A stretch of DNA of 64,000 nucleotides, taken from Nitrosopumilus sp. (GTDB lineage Archaea > Thermoproteota > Nitrososphaeria > Nitrososphaerales > Nitrosopumilaceae). The position numbers and the translations under genes are program-made. Positions within the stretch are counted from its first letter, which is position 1. Each line of letters opens with the position of its first letter. The stretch is from assembly GCA_029862745.1 (NCBI GenBank), contig JAOTWS010000002.1, positions 1-64,000 of the forward strand, given 5' to 3'. Of the stretch, positions 27,767 through 37,380 are shown piece by piece. The notes beneath the pieces were generated by a model, which did not search any database, was not told where the DNA came from, and worked only from the letters and a program-made list of their open reading frames with translations.

Positions 27767-29311
27767 CTAGTATTTTCTAAATAATACAGAAACTATCATT
27801 ATCAAACCAGAACTAACCATCCCAGCTAAACCCAAAGATTGGCTAGACTGGAACAAAAACGTAGAGCCTACAAAAATTGCAGAGGCAAATATACTTCCAC
27901 TGATTAAGATCATTGGCTTTCTTTTTTTCATATAGATGGAAACTTCATCCCGAAGTTTCTCCATTTCAGGTCCAATTCGTAGCGCAAAATCAATAGATTT
28001 TGCGAAGCTGTCAAAAGAGATCTTTAATTCTTCAACATATGCTCTTGAAATAAGATTTTCCTCCTCAAGAATATTTTTCAAGACTTTGACAAACTTGAAA
28101 TCAACGTTGTGTGTTTTGTAAATTCCCTCAATTATGGAAGCCATTCTCATATACAAGGCTAAATTTTTTGGCAAAACAAATGGAAATTTACTCATGGTTT
28201 GATTTGCAAGTTCCATCAAACTTTGTACTTCCATTTTGTCAGGTTTGTTTCCATGCATTGCACCAATCGAAAGTTCAATTCCTTTTTCAATTACTGATCT
28301 ATTATATCCAGGAGTTAGCATTCGAAGATCATTCATTGCATTAACAACTCTAGAAGGGTTTTTTTCAACTAGTGCAAGATAGAGCCTAATTAGTTTGAAT
28401 CTGGTTTCATTATTTATCTTTCCGACCATTCCATAGTCATACAAAATTAGTTTTCCATCATCAGTTACTGCGATGTTTCCAGGGTGTGGATCTGCATGAA
28501 AAATGGAATGCTTTAGAAGCATGGTAAAAAAAACCTTATGAACATCAATGACTAGCTGTTCTCTGTCAATTCCCTTCTCATCAAGTGCCTGAACATTTGT
28601 GATTTTGATTCCGGGGAGATATTCCATTGTTAACACGTTTTTTGAAGAAAAATCATCAAAAACAGATGGCACGATTACCTGGTTGGATCCTTTCATGTCA
28701 TCTTTAATTTTTTTAAGATTTTTAGACTCTATAGTGTAATCCATCTCTTCGTAAACCGTTTCAATGAATTGGGAAAGCATGGCCTTTGCTGAATAACGTA
28801 AATTTGGATCAACAAATCTTAATGCCAGTGGAAGGATTTTTTTTAAAACTTTAAGATCTTGTTCAACAATTTTTTCAATTCCAGGTCTTTTTACTTTGAT
28901 AACAATTTGTTGACCTAAAATAGAACCTCGATAAACTTGCCCTATTGATGCACCAGAGATGGAATTAGTATCTATTTCATCAAATCTTTCATCAATTGGG
29001 CCAAGATCTTTTTCAATTATTGGTTTTACTTGAGCAAAAGGAACTACAGGAACACTATCTTGGAGTTTTGCAAGTTCTTCAAGATATGGTTGAGGCAATA
29101 TATCAGCCCTCGAAGAAAGCCATTGACCTAATTTGATATAGACTGGTCCGAGTGAAATGAATACGTTAAGAGCTCTACGAGCGTTTTTTCGAAATTGTTC
29201 TAAATCGATTTCATTTTTCTTTTGGTTAATCCAAATTTTTCTATCTCTACGTAACGCCAAAACTGACGGTAAGAGTTTGATAAAAATTTGAATAATTCTA
29301 ACTGTAGACAT
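27767..29311 (-). CDS. ABC1/UbiB-family atypical kinase
   Basis: 514 residues. The family hallmarks KxGQ (YIKLGQWLSSRADILP), the Ala-rich loop replacement (SGASIGQVYRG), the catalytic FHADPHPGN and two C-terminal membrane helices (about 470-512) are all present. UbiB/COQ8 proteins are ATPases that support membrane quinone or lipid metabolism. It begins 5 bp after the upstream membrane protein gene. Confidence 0.92.
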   Translation of the reverse strand: MSTVRIIQIFIKLLPSVLALRRDRKIWINQKKNEIDLEQFRKNARRALNVFISLGPVYIKLGQWLSSRADILPQPYLEELAKLQDSVPVVPFAQVKPIIEKDLGPIDERFDEIDTNSISGASIGQVYRGSILGQQIVIKVKRPGIEKIVEQDLKVLKKILPLALRFVDPNLRYSAKAMLSQFIETVYEEMDYTIESKNLKKIKDDMKGSNQVIVPSVFDDFSSKNVLTMEYLPGIKITNVQALDEKGIDREQLVIDVHKVFFTMLLKHSIFHADPHPGNIAVTDDGKLILYDYGMVGKINNETRFKLIRLYLALVEKNPSRVVNAMNDLRMLTPGYNRSVIEKGIELSIGAMHGNKPDKMEVQSLMELANQTMSKFPFVLPKNLALYMRMASIIEGIYKTHNVDFKFVKVLKNILEEENLISRAYVEELKISFDSFAKSIDFALRIGPEMEKLRDEVSIYMKKRKPMILISGSIFASAIFVGSTFLFQSSQSLGLAGMVSSGLIMIVSVLFRKY

Positions 29312-29316
29312 TTAGG

Positions 29317-29724
29317 TTACTCCAAATAACTTTTAATTTGCTTTGCTGTTGTGTATCCCACATATCCAGAAATGATTGATGATATAAGACCAACTGTAAA
29401 TGATTGTTTTTTCGAATTTTTATTAAGAATATTTTTTGCAACTTGTGAACCACTAAAAACTGCACATGCCAAACCAATTAGAACTTCAGGTGCATCATGA
29501 ATTAAATGTCCAACTGGATCTTTTCTGGGGTCTATTCTATCCATATGAACCAAAAATTTATCGTCATATTCTCTAATGTGTAAATTACCATAACGATACT
29601 GTTTATATGCTCCATTTTTTTGTCCAAGGAAGGTTTCTTCTGCTTCTTCTAGCATAAATTCTCGCAATTCCTTTGGAACTTCAATTTCATCCCCATGCAT
29701 GATCGCAAGATCTAGTAATTGCAT
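29317..29724 (-). CDS. Hypothetical membrane protein upstream of UbiB-like kinase
   Basis: 135 residues; an acidic soluble N-terminal part (about 1-75) and two hydrophobic segments (about 80-97 and 108-127). It leads the UbiB-like gene by 5 bp and probably works with it. Met9 is an alternative start. Family not recognised. Confidence 0.65.
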   Translation of the reverse strand: MQLLDLAIMHGDEIEVPKELREFMLEEAEETFLGQKNGAYKQYRYGNLHIREYDDKFLVHMDRIDPRKDPVGHLIHDAPEVLIGLACAVFSGSQVAKNILNKNSKKQSFTVGLISSIISGYVGYTTAKQIKSYLE

Positions 29725-29931
29725 ATAACCTTACGGTCTGTAAAGTGCTTCAGCCTAAGACCAAAAATATGTTGTACTTTGATGGTTAGATTGAATTTTA
29801 TAAATTGGTATTTACCGCTAACTGAAAATTTCTACTAATCCTTTGATATAAATTTCATACATTCAATAGATGAAATGAATGGTTTTTCTAAAATTGTAAT
29901 TTTACACTAATCATTAAACAGGCAAAAAATC

Positions 29932-30144
29932 TCAAGATGTCTTTAGCCGATCTTTTGTAAACATTATGAAACTAATTGAAAAGACCGTCAGCATTGCAAT
30001 ACCTGTAACATATGCATAGTTTAGTCCAATCCCAGGATGAACCTCTTGATGATAGTAGTTGATCAAAAACGTTACAACTAACAAAATCACTCCGATAAAT
30101 GTTAGTTTCTGATGTGTCTCCAACAAAAAGAAATTTGTCAGCAA
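29932..30144 (-). CDS. Small two-helix membrane protein
   Basis: 70 residues, two membrane helices (about 14-31 and 40-60) joined by a short loop with NYYHQEVHPG and ending in a Lys/Arg-rich tail. No recognised family. It stands alone with gaps of 143-207 bp on both sides. Confidence 0.5.
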   Translation of the reverse strand: MLTNFFLLETHQKLTFIGVILLVVTFLINYYHQEVHPGIGLNYAYVTGIAMLTVFSISFIMFTKDRLKTS

Positions 30145-30287
30145 CTATATGAATTTAGAAGTACAACAGAAAAAATTTGGATTACACAATATTATAAAAA
30201 AAGAAAATATATTTTGACATATAACCATTAACATTCCCTTAGTGGATGATAAAATAAATACAAGTTTTAGAATTGAAAATTGTTAGA

Positions 30288-30620
30288 TCAGGGATCATAA
30301 TCCATTTGAGATAATTTTTTGATTACCTCTTCAAGCTCTGCTGCATTTTGATCAATTACTTTTTCTATTACTGCAATCTCTTCATTAATATTCTCTAGAT
30401 GAACATCATTAGAATTTTTAATTCTTTCTTCTAGGTCTTTTAGAATTTGTCGATTATATTGATTGATTTTTTCGAGTTCATTTTTGTATGTCTCTAATTT
30501 CTCATATTGATTAGAAATTTCAGGGGATTCAACATATTTTTGATTTGTAAGAAATCCCAAAGAGATTACCAAACCTCCTACTGCGAAAACCACAATGAGA
30601 ACAATTATGTTCAATTTCAA
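30288..30620 (-). CDS. Membrane-anchored coiled-coil protein
   Basis: 110 residues. An N-terminal membrane anchor (about 4-25) is followed by a long acidic coiled coil (about 38-105). It lies 44 bp downstream of the S-layer-type exporter partner, on the same strand, and could serve that exporter as a periplasm-like adaptor, but this is only context. Confidence 0.6.
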   Translation of the reverse strand: MKLNIIVLIVVFAVGGLVISLGFLTNQKYVESPEISNQYEKLETYKNELEKINQYNRQILKDLEERIKNSNDVHLENINEEIAVIEKVIDQNAAELEEVIKKLSQMDYDP

Positions 30621-30664
30621 TTTGAATGAATCTATTTCCTCATTTTAGATTTGAGATTTAACAC

Positions 30665-31969
30665 CTAGCTTGTAGGAGTTGTTATTTTTTTACGCCTGCG
30701 TATTATGTAAATTCCAATGCCTATTGCCGCAATAATTGGAATAGTAATCATGGTTAAATCTGGACCAGAGTCGTCATCATTTGATGGTTCTTTAACAAAT
30801 ATTGTTGCATCATGTGGTTGAAAGATCTCATCTCTAACACCATCTTTGTATCGTACAGTAATGGTGACGTCATGTTCCCCATATTTTGGCTCACCATCAA
30901 ACTCAATAGGAATGTTAAATGGAACAGGGGCATCAATTTCAATTTCATCAATGAATTGGGTATTTGATTTGATATTAGAATCTCCACGAGGTTCAATAGA
31001 TACAAAACCAAATAATCCATCTTCATTTCCTTCATTAATTATTTCTCCAATTACCATCTGTGTACCAGATAGTTCAATGACATCAATATTGTATATGGAC
31101 AAATCAATGAGGCCTTTAACATAGAAATCAGCTATTCGTGAAACAGTCTGCTTATCACCATGTGCATTAAAATAAGTTATTTCAATGGGTGCACGAAGTG
31201 TATCACCTTTCAAAGATTCTGGTACGTATATGTCAAGTTCAATTAGTTTTTTTGATTTTGGATCAATTTCACCAATTTCCCAATCGGTATTTAGAACAAC
31301 AACATTCTCTATATTAGTAATAGATTGGGTAGTTGATGCTCTTTCACTTTGCGTATTTTGCAGTACTACATTAACACTTGAAATAGGTGCAGTTCCATCA
31401 TTTGAAATTTCAATTGTTACATGGTTTTGTTGTAAAGATGTAAGGAATGGATCTAGTGCACGGATGTTTATTACACTTTCTCCAGTTATTTTAAAATCAA
31501 AATTCTCAAACGCAGTTCGAACGCCGGACTCACGAAGTCGTGAATAGTCAACTTTGACCGTACCAGGATATTGTTGGACTTTAACACTATTGCCTATATC
31601 AACAAAAAATGTTAGATGAAAGTTTTCTCCAGCAAGAGAATTTGAATCAGCGTCACCATAAATTAATGAACCAGGTCCATCTGAGGCTGAAAATCCAAGA
31701 GGTAGAGACAGTTGTCCTCGTATTCCAGTAATATCCTGAGTTCCAACATTTGCCATTACTACAGTAAATGGTACATTTTTGTCACCTGCATCAATCTCAA
31801 ATTTCTCATCTATTGTTCCAAAGTATGCATCAAGGAATTTGACATCTCCATAGTCTCTTTCAAAAGGAGAATTGCCAAACCCTCCTGAGATGATTTGTGC
31901 ATAAGAGTTATTAAAAATAAATGGTGCAAATCCTATTACAAACAAAGATAACAAGAGTTTTACATTCAT
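30665..31969 (-). CDS. S-layer-type (COG1361-like) exporter partner protein
   Basis: 434 residues. Signal peptide (about 1-24), repeated beta-sandwich domains and one C-terminal membrane helix (about 407-425) before RRRKK. Such proteins are often encoded with MacB-type ABC genes in archaea. Its ATG overlaps the ATPase stop by one base (TAATG), so it is translationally coupled. It may act as the outside adaptor of the transporter or be its cargo. Confidence 0.7.
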   Translation of the reverse strand: MNVKLLLSLFVIGFAPFIFNNSYAQIISGGFGNSPFERDYGDVKFLDAYFGTIDEKFEIDAGDKNVPFTVVMANVGTQDITGIRGQLSLPLGFSASDGPGSLIYGDADSNSLAGENFHLTFFVDIGNSVKVQQYPGTVKVDYSRLRESGVRTAFENFDFKITGESVINIRALDPFLTSLQQNHVTIEISNDGTAPISSVNVVLQNTQSERASTTQSITNIENVVVLNTDWEIGEIDPKSKKLIELDIYVPESLKGDTLRAPIEITYFNAHGDKQTVSRIADFYVKGLIDLSIYNIDVIELSGTQMVIGEIINEGNEDGLFGFVSIEPRGDSNIKSNTQFIDEIEIDAPVPFNIPIEFDGEPKYGEHDVTITVRYKDGVRDEIFQPHDATIFVKEPSNDDDSGPDLTMITIPIIAAIGIGIYIIRRRKKITTPTS

Positions 31970-32673
31970 TATATTATGACCTCCATTTCAGATGGTTGTT
32001 CGCCCTCAAACGCCTTACCATCTTTTATCGTTATCACCTTATCTACTTCACCAAAATGTTGTCTATCATGTGTAACTATAATGAATGTTTGATTAAGTTT
32101 TTTTGCCATTGATTTCATTAGTTGAACAATTGTTTCTGAAGTTACAGAATCAAGATTGCCTGTAGGTTCATCAGCTAAAACAATTACGGGTTTGTTGATT
32201 AATCCTCTTGCAATTGCTACTCTTTGAGCTTGTCCACCTGAAATCTTGTTTGCACGTTTATTCATTTGGTCTTCAAGCCCTACTGCTTTTAATAAATCTC
32301 TAGCTTCTTTTTCAGCAATGCCATCAGTTCCTCCAATTTGTCTTGGTAACAGTACATTTTCTAAAACAGAAAGATCAGTAAGTAAGTTAGAAAATTGGAA
32401 GATGAATCCTAATTTTTTGTTTCTAAATGAGGAAATTTTATTATCATCAAGTGTTGTGGTATCAACACCATCAATGAAGATCTTTCCATTTGATGGATGA
32501 TCTAACAATCCAATAATGTTAAGTAATGTAGATTTTCCAGAACCGGAACTTCCTACAATTAGGACAAGTTCACCCCTCTCAATTGAAAATGATACATCAT
32601 CAAGAGCCTTGACTTTACTATCTCCTTCTCCGTAAATCTTACTAACATTAGTAATTTCAAGTACTTTAGACAG
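31969..32673 (-). CDS. ABC exporter ATPase (MacB/LolD type)
   Basis: 234 residues if started at CTG 32671-32673, which overlaps the permease stop by 8 bp. Between the upstream in-frame stop and TTG 32508 there is no ATG, GTG or TTG, yet this interval encodes the normal N-terminus and Walker A GSSGSGKS (41-48). Later motifs are ISGGQAQRVAIARG, Walker B VIVLADEP and TGNLDS. It powers export or mechanotransmission with the permease next to it. A start at 32508 would delete Walker A, so a non-standard start is far more likely. Confidence 0.85.
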   Translation of the reverse strand: MSKVLEITNVSKIYGEGDSKVKALDDVSFSIERGELVLIVGSSGSGKSTLLNIIGLLDHPSNGKIFIDGVDTTTLDDNKISSFRNKKLGFIFQFSNLLTDLSVLENVLLPRQIGGTDGIAEKEARDLLKAVGLEDQMNKRANKISGGQAQRVAIARGLINKPVIVLADEPTGNLDSVTSETIVQLMKSMAKKLNQTFIIVTHDRQHFGEVDKVITIKDGKAFEGEQPSEMEVII

Positions 32674-33853
32674 TTCTCATCGCCTCCACGGGTAATAGCT
32701 TTGTTGCCCTATACGAAGGATACAAAGATGCAATAATTGCCAAAGCAAAGGAAGTCAAGGCAGTTTGTATGATCTTTTCCCAGTTATAGCTAACCTCAAG
32801 AGGTAAACTATTGTTAAATGACATTTTTGTTTCTTTTGCATAAAAAGTATAACCCAATCCTGCTGCAGTTCCCACTCCAGCACCAATTGCTCCAATAATC
32901 ATTCCTTGAAAAATGAAGACTATTAGAATGTCTTTTCTTTTGGCTCCAATTGCCCTCATAATTCCAATTTCTTTAGTTTTTCCATTGACTAACATCATCT
33001 GAATTGTAAGAATTGCAAATGCAGATGACATCATTCCAAAATAACCTATCATGCTAATCATTGCAATACCAGATCTAAAACCTGCAAGTTGTTCTTCAGC
33101 TGATTCTTCTATGGTTTCTGCGAGAAAATCATCATTAGGAAATGATGTTAAAAAGAATTCTTTTACCTCTAATGCTTTCGAAGGATCGTTTAGTTTCACC
33201 ATAAATGAACCAGTATCTCCAGGTCTATTCATCATATCACGTAGAGTATCAATATGTACAACAGCTGTATAATCAAATCCCTGACCTCCAGGTGATTTTG
33301 CAATTCCAGAAATAGTGAATCTTCTAATCTGATCTTCTCCGAATCTATCTACAACAAGAACTTTAACACTATCACCAACTTCGGCTCCTCCAAGATCTGC
33401 TGCCACATTAGATCCTAACACAATAGAATTTCTTGAAAAGACATAGTTTCCTTCTGAAACAGTTTCATGAACAGTAGATGCTCTAATATCACGAAATGGA
33501 TCAACACCCACTATTGGCACTCTAGTTTCCTCAATTAGTTTTCCATTTTTTGTCATATTCATTTCAGCACTTGATGAAAGCCGCGGCGCTGCCCCCGCAA
33601 CATAAGGTATTCTTTCAAACCAATTCACAATTGACAGATCAGATTTATCGATATAATCTGCCTCATCAGTTACAAGAATATCGCCATTTCTATAATCACT
33701 AATATCCCTAACTATAGCATCAAACAATCCCTGAAAGATTACAAAGTTAACATGAATAACCAAAATTCCAATTGTAACAGCTAGTACAGCTCCAATCAAA
33801 CTACCCTTTTTATTGAATAGCATTCGTTTGGCAAGTTTTAGCCTATAATCCAC
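32666..33853 (-). CDS. MacB/FtsX-type ABC permease
   Basis: 395 residues. One N-terminal membrane helix (about 15-40), a large external domain (about 45-255) and three C-terminal helices (about 262-385) with the FtsX signature KTKEIGIMRAIGAKRKDI. This is the MacB topology, used for lipoprotein release or peptide export rather than bulk transport. Coupled by overlap to the ATPase gene. Confidence 0.88.
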   Translation of the reverse strand: MDYRLKLAKRMLFNKKGSLIGAVLAVTIGILVIHVNFVIFQGLFDAIVRDISDYRNGDILVTDEADYIDKSDLSIVNWFERIPYVAGAAPRLSSSAEMNMTKNGKLIEETRVPIVGVDPFRDIRASTVHETVSEGNYVFSRNSIVLGSNVAADLGGAEVGDSVKVLVVDRFGEDQIRRFTISGIAKSPGGQGFDYTAVVHIDTLRDMMNRPGDTGSFMVKLNDPSKALEVKEFFLTSFPNDDFLAETIEESAEEQLAGFRSGIAMISMIGYFGMMSSAFAILTIQMMLVNGKTKEIGIMRAIGAKRKDILIVFIFQGMIIGAIGAGVGTAAGLGYTFYAKETKMSFNNSLPLEVSYNWEKIIQTALTSFALAIIASLYPSYRATKLLPVEAMRTV

Positions 33854-33882
33854 AAAAAATATAAAATAGTCTAATATTTAAT

Positions 33883-33913
33883 GTCTATCATCTATAGTGC
33901 TAATAATATAGAC
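33883..33913. promoter_or_regulatory. Inverted repeat between ABC permease and Lrp-like gene
   Basis: GTCTAT at 33883-33888 and its complement ATAGAC at 33908-33913 are spaced two helical turns apart and lie in the divergent promoter region, 56 bp before the Lrp-like ATG. Lrp-like proteins bind such spaced half-sites and often regulate themselves. Arms are short, so this is tentative. Confidence 0.3.
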
Positions 33914-33968
33914 AATTTTATAATAGATTAGTGTTTTCTGTATCATAAGGAAAAAAATAAGTGATGAA

Positions 33969-34871
33969 ATGGACAATTTAGACATGAAAATATTAAGTAG
34001 GTTATTGAATAATTGTAGAGAATCAGATAGACAAATAGGCATAGAATTGGGAATTTCTGGAGGAGCAGTTCGAACTCGAATCCAAAAGATGCAAGAAAAG
34101 AAGATTATTGAAGAGTTTTTCATCAAAGTAGAGCCTCCTGTATTGGGTTATGGTGTTTTGTACATTGTTGTAATAGGTGAAAACATGAATGAGATTTTAG
34201 AGCAAACAAATCTTGTTGGTGAACCATATTTTGTCGTGCCATGTATTGGGGGAATAACAGTTTGTGGTATTACGATAAAAGAAAATATGAAGCAAAAAAT
34301 TGAGATTGCAAAAAAATTGATGAAAGATGTGAGAGTATTATCCATTTTTGAGGCAGAAAATCCGGGGTTCAATTCAAATCTTACAAAAACAGACTTGGAA
34401 ATTTTAGAAGAATTGATAAAAGATCCAAGACAGAAAATTGAACGAGTTGCAAAAACCACTAACATGTCAACAAAAACAATAACAAGATGTATAGAAAAAT
34501 TACATAGGAATGAAGGTATTCAATTTACATTAGTTTATGATCCTAAAAAAATAAAAGATTTCATCCCTTATGCTGTATTAGCTTGGATAGATGGTGATCT
34601 GAAAGAAACATTAGGAAACTTGAATAATTCATTTTCTGAATCATATTTACAAATTCCATTTATAGCAAAAAATCAGATTGTTCTGTTCATGTACAGTGAT
34701 AATATTTTCAAGATGGATGAACTTACACAAAAAGTAAGAACCATAAAAAATGTAAAATCAGCTGATTTGTTCATACCAAAGAAGATTTCATTTTACGTTA
34801 AATGGATAGAAAAAGCAATTAGAGATTTTAAAAAATCACCAAAATTGCATCTTATATATCAAACAAATTAA
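33969..34871 (+). CDS. Lrp/AsnC-like regulator with two HTH domains
   Basis: 300 residues. The N-terminal HTH (about 1-50, MDNLDMKILSRLLNNCRESD) is Lrp-like. A second HTH follows at about 140-190 (TKTDLEILEELIKDPRQKIE). Each is followed by an alpha/beta domain. It reads like a duplicated Lrp-type protein in one chain. The effector is unknown. It is divergent from the ABC exporter and could regulate it. Confidence 0.82.
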   Translation: MDNLDMKILSRLLNNCRESDRQIGIELGISGGAVRTRIQKMQEKKIIEEFFIKVEPPVLGYGVLYIVVIGENMNEILEQTNLVGEPYFVVPCIGGITVCGITIKENMKQKIEIAKKLMKDVRVLSIFEAENPGFNSNLTKTDLEILEELIKDPRQKIERVAKTTNMSTKTITRCIEKLHRNEGIQFTLVYDPKKIKDFIPYAVLAWIDGDLKETLGNLNNSFSESYLQIPFIAKNQIVLFMYSDNIFKMDELTQKVRTIKNVKSADLFIPKKISFYVKWIEKAIRDFKKSPKLHLIYQTN

Positions 34872-34896
34872 ATAAGAATTATTTTTTAGATATTAT

Positions 34897-35412
34897 ATGA
34901 AGAAAACAAAGATCTATGATGGAAAAATTTTAGGTCTTAGTGTTTATGAAGGAAAAATTGAGGGAAGGTTAGTCAAAAGAGAAGTAATTGAACACAGAGG
35001 TGCAGCAGCTATGCTTGCTTTTGATGAAGAGAATAGAGTAATACTTGTTAAACAACATAGATTTCCATATGGATATGTCCTAGAGATTCCTGCCGGAACA
35101 TTAGAAAAAAAAGAAGAGCCGATTAAATGCGCATTTAGAGAATTAGAAGAAGAGACAGGATATAAAGCAAAGAAGATGACTCCATTAATTACATATTATC
35201 CGTCAATTGGCTATAATGCTGAGAAAATTCACTGTTTTGTAGCCTCAGGATTAAAGAAAATTGCAAATTTAAAATTAGATGAAGATGAAATATTATCAGT
35301 AGTGAAAATAGATTTAAAAAAATTATTGATAATGATTAAAACTGGAAAAATTCAAGATTCAAAAACGATATGTGCAGTTTTAACATATGCTGCAAAAAAG
35401 AAATTATTTTAA
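34897..35412 (+). CDS. Nudix hydrolase (ADP-ribose pyrophosphatase type)
   Basis: 171 residues. The full Nudix box [20 protein letters not shown] (followed by TGY) is present, with a preceding HRFPYG and EIPAG segment typical of ADP-sugar pyrophosphatases. It likely cleaves ADP-ribose, removing a reactive NAD breakdown product. It lies 25 bp after the Lrp-like gene. Confidence 0.9.
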   Translation: MKKTKIYDGKILGLSVYEGKIEGRLVKREVIEHRGAAAMLAFDEENRVILVKQHRFPYGYVLEIPAGTLEKKEEPIKCAFRELEEETGYKAKKMTPLITYYPSIGYNAEKIHCFVASGLKKIANLKLDEDEILSVVKIDLKKLLIMIKTGKIQDSKTICAVLTYAAKKKLF

Positions 35413-36393
35413 TTATTCATTATAAATTGGTTGAACAAGATCTACTACATCTGCCCATGATTGTGCAATTCGTTCATACATATACAATAAATCAAAAAAT
35501 TCTATTGGAATTTCTTTTTTATTTCCAAATGTAATTCGTAGTGAGCTTAATTTTTCTTCATATTGTTTATGTGAAGATATGGCTTCAATTGCTAAAAGCC
35601 TATCAGGCTTTGTAAATGCAAGGATTGATTTTTCAGCAAGTGTATTAAAATTTTTTACAGTATCAAATATTTTTTTAGAGAGTTCAGTAGATAAAGATGA
35701 ATTATAAATAAATATAGAAAGTTCAACAATAGAATCACCTGCATTTTCAAGAACATTTGCTGCAACTCTATAATCAAGTATATCTATATTTTCTAAATTG
35801 AATACATTAGCTAATCTTTTATCAACAAGTGTACTTCTAATCAATCTGACAAGTAAGAAATATTGTCTATTTACCTCAACATCACGTTTTGATAATGTTT
35901 GTAGATTAGATTTATCATCTGAAATTAATCCATTAGATGCATCATCATACATTCCAAGTGCGATTGAACTCATTCGTTTGAGAATTTTTTCTGGATTAAG
36001 TGTTGTTGCATCTAAAAGAAATTGCATATTAATATGAGATGCAGCTTCTTCAATTATTTCCATTCCCACTAATCTTCTCATTGAATTACGAATTTCCTCT
36101 CTATCTTTTCCAGGAATAATTGATTTTGAATTTATTTGAATTATATCATATCCTAAGAGATAGGCTCCAGTGATATTTGCCACAATATTTTCTTCTTGTG
36201 GTAATGGGTAAGAAATTACAAGTTCTTTTGTTGGACGTGTATCCTTATTTGCAGATATTGAAATGGTGTCCTGTCCAGTTTCAATTTCCACTTGATTACC
36301 TTTATCAAGATGATTAGTATCAACCCATTCTTTTGGAAGTGACACTAGGATACTGCTTCCTATTCTTTGCAGGCGACGAATGAATTTAGTCAA
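35413..36393 (-). CDS. AbrB-PhoU fusion regulator
   Basis: 326 residues. An AbrB-type swapped-hairpin DNA-binding domain (about 1-48, RRLQRIGSSILVSLPKEWV) is joined to a PhoU-like helical domain (about 100-325) containing two bundles. In archaea this fusion is annotated as a phosphate uptake regulator, though no pst genes are in this window. It is convergent with the Nudix gene and divergent from the CoA operon. Confidence 0.85.
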   Translation of the reverse strand: MTKFIRRLQRIGSSILVSLPKEWVDTNHLDKGNQVEIETGQDTISISANKDTRPTKELVISYPLPQEENIVANITGAYLLGYDIIQINSKSIIPGKDREEIRNSMRRLVGMEIIEEAASHINMQFLLDATTLNPEKILKRMSSIALGMYDDASNGLISDDKSNLQTLSKRDVEVNRQYFLLVRLIRSTLVDKRLANVFNLENIDILDYRVAANVLENAGDSIVELSIFIYNSSLSTELSKKIFDTVKNFNTLAEKSILAFTKPDRLLAIEAISSHKQYEEKLSSLRITFGNKKEIPIEFFDLLYMYERIAQSWADVVDLVQPIYNE

Positions 36394-36458
36394 TTTATAT
36401 TAATTTAATTAATTTAAGCCATATTCTTATATTTTATGTAAAATTTAAACTTAGATCA

Positions 36459-37370
36459 ATGGAGGCTACAGCATTTTGTCCTGCACATATCACTGGTTTT
36501 TTCAAAGCCCATTTAGAAGACCAACATGATGCTTTAGAAAATTTAGGTTCTACTGGCGCAGGCTTCTCAATTAAAGAAGGCGTTACAACCAAAGTGAAAA
36601 TAAATACAAGAAATAATCAAAAATCTAATTTTAGAATTACAACTAATGGATATCAATCAGATAAAACAGATGTTTCAAAATATGTGTTAAATGAATTTCT
36701 AAAGCTTGGTGAATTTTCAAATAAGTTTATTGATATTGAGCACAACATATCAATTCCAGTCGGGTATGGTTTAGGATCAAGCAGTGCTGTTGCTTTATCA
36801 TTGTCATTTGCATTAGATAGGGTTCTTGAGACAAAATTAGATAAAATAAAAATTGGACAAATTGCACACAATGCTGAAGTAAATTGTAAAACAGGATTAG
36901 GCGATGTATTAGCATCATATCATGGAGGTTTTGAAATTCGTGTAAAACCTGGTGCACCAGGAATTGGGTCTATTAAAAAAATCGATACAGATGAAATGTC
37001 TGTAATTATGATCTGTTTCTCCCCCATATCTACAAACAAATTCATCAAAGAGCGTTTAGCACAAATTAATGGTCTTGGTGGAAAAATGGTTGATAAACTA
37101 TTAGAATCAAAAAATTATGAACATTTTCAAGACATGTCTTTAGAATTTGCAAAATATGTAGATGTGATGACACCTAGAATGGAGAAATTAGTTAGAGATC
37201 TTTCTGAAAATAATATTAAATGTGGAATTGCACTCTTTGGTGAAACTATTTTTTCTATGATTCCAAAAGAAAATGAATCCAAAATTTTGAAAATTTTACA
37301 AAAATATGATAATGGAATTATAATAAAATCAGAATTAGATAATGTTGGAGCAAGAGTACTTTATAATTAA
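36459..37370 (+). CDS. Pantoate kinase (archaeal GHMP type)
   Basis: 303 residues. The GHMP ATP motif PVGYGLGSSSAVALSLS is near 98-114. Archaeal pantoate kinase makes 4-phosphopantoate, part of the archaeal route to CoA that replaces PanC and PanK. Its place before phosphopantothenate synthetase, PanB and CoaBC confirms the assignment over other GHMP kinases. Confidence 0.9.
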   Translation: MEATAFCPAHITGFFKAHLEDQHDALENLGSTGAGFSIKEGVTTKVKINTRNNQKSNFRITTNGYQSDKTDVSKYVLNEFLKLGEFSNKFIDIEHNISIPVGYGLGSSSAVALSLSFALDRVLETKLDKIKIGQIAHNAEVNCKTGLGDVLASYHGGFEIRVKPGAPGIGSIKKIDTDEMSVIMICFSPISTNKFIKERLAQINGLGGKMVDKLLESKNYEHFQDMSLEFAKYVDVMTPRMEKLVRDLSENNIKCGIALFGETIFSMIPKENESKILKILQKYDNGIIIKSELDNVGARVLYN

Positions 37371-37380
37371 TTGAAATTAC

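Noticed and set aside
36394-36430. AT-rich near-palindromes upstream of the AbrB-PhoU gene
   Set aside because: The repeats of ATTAAT are low-complexity AT sequence and not symmetric enough to be a credible operator.
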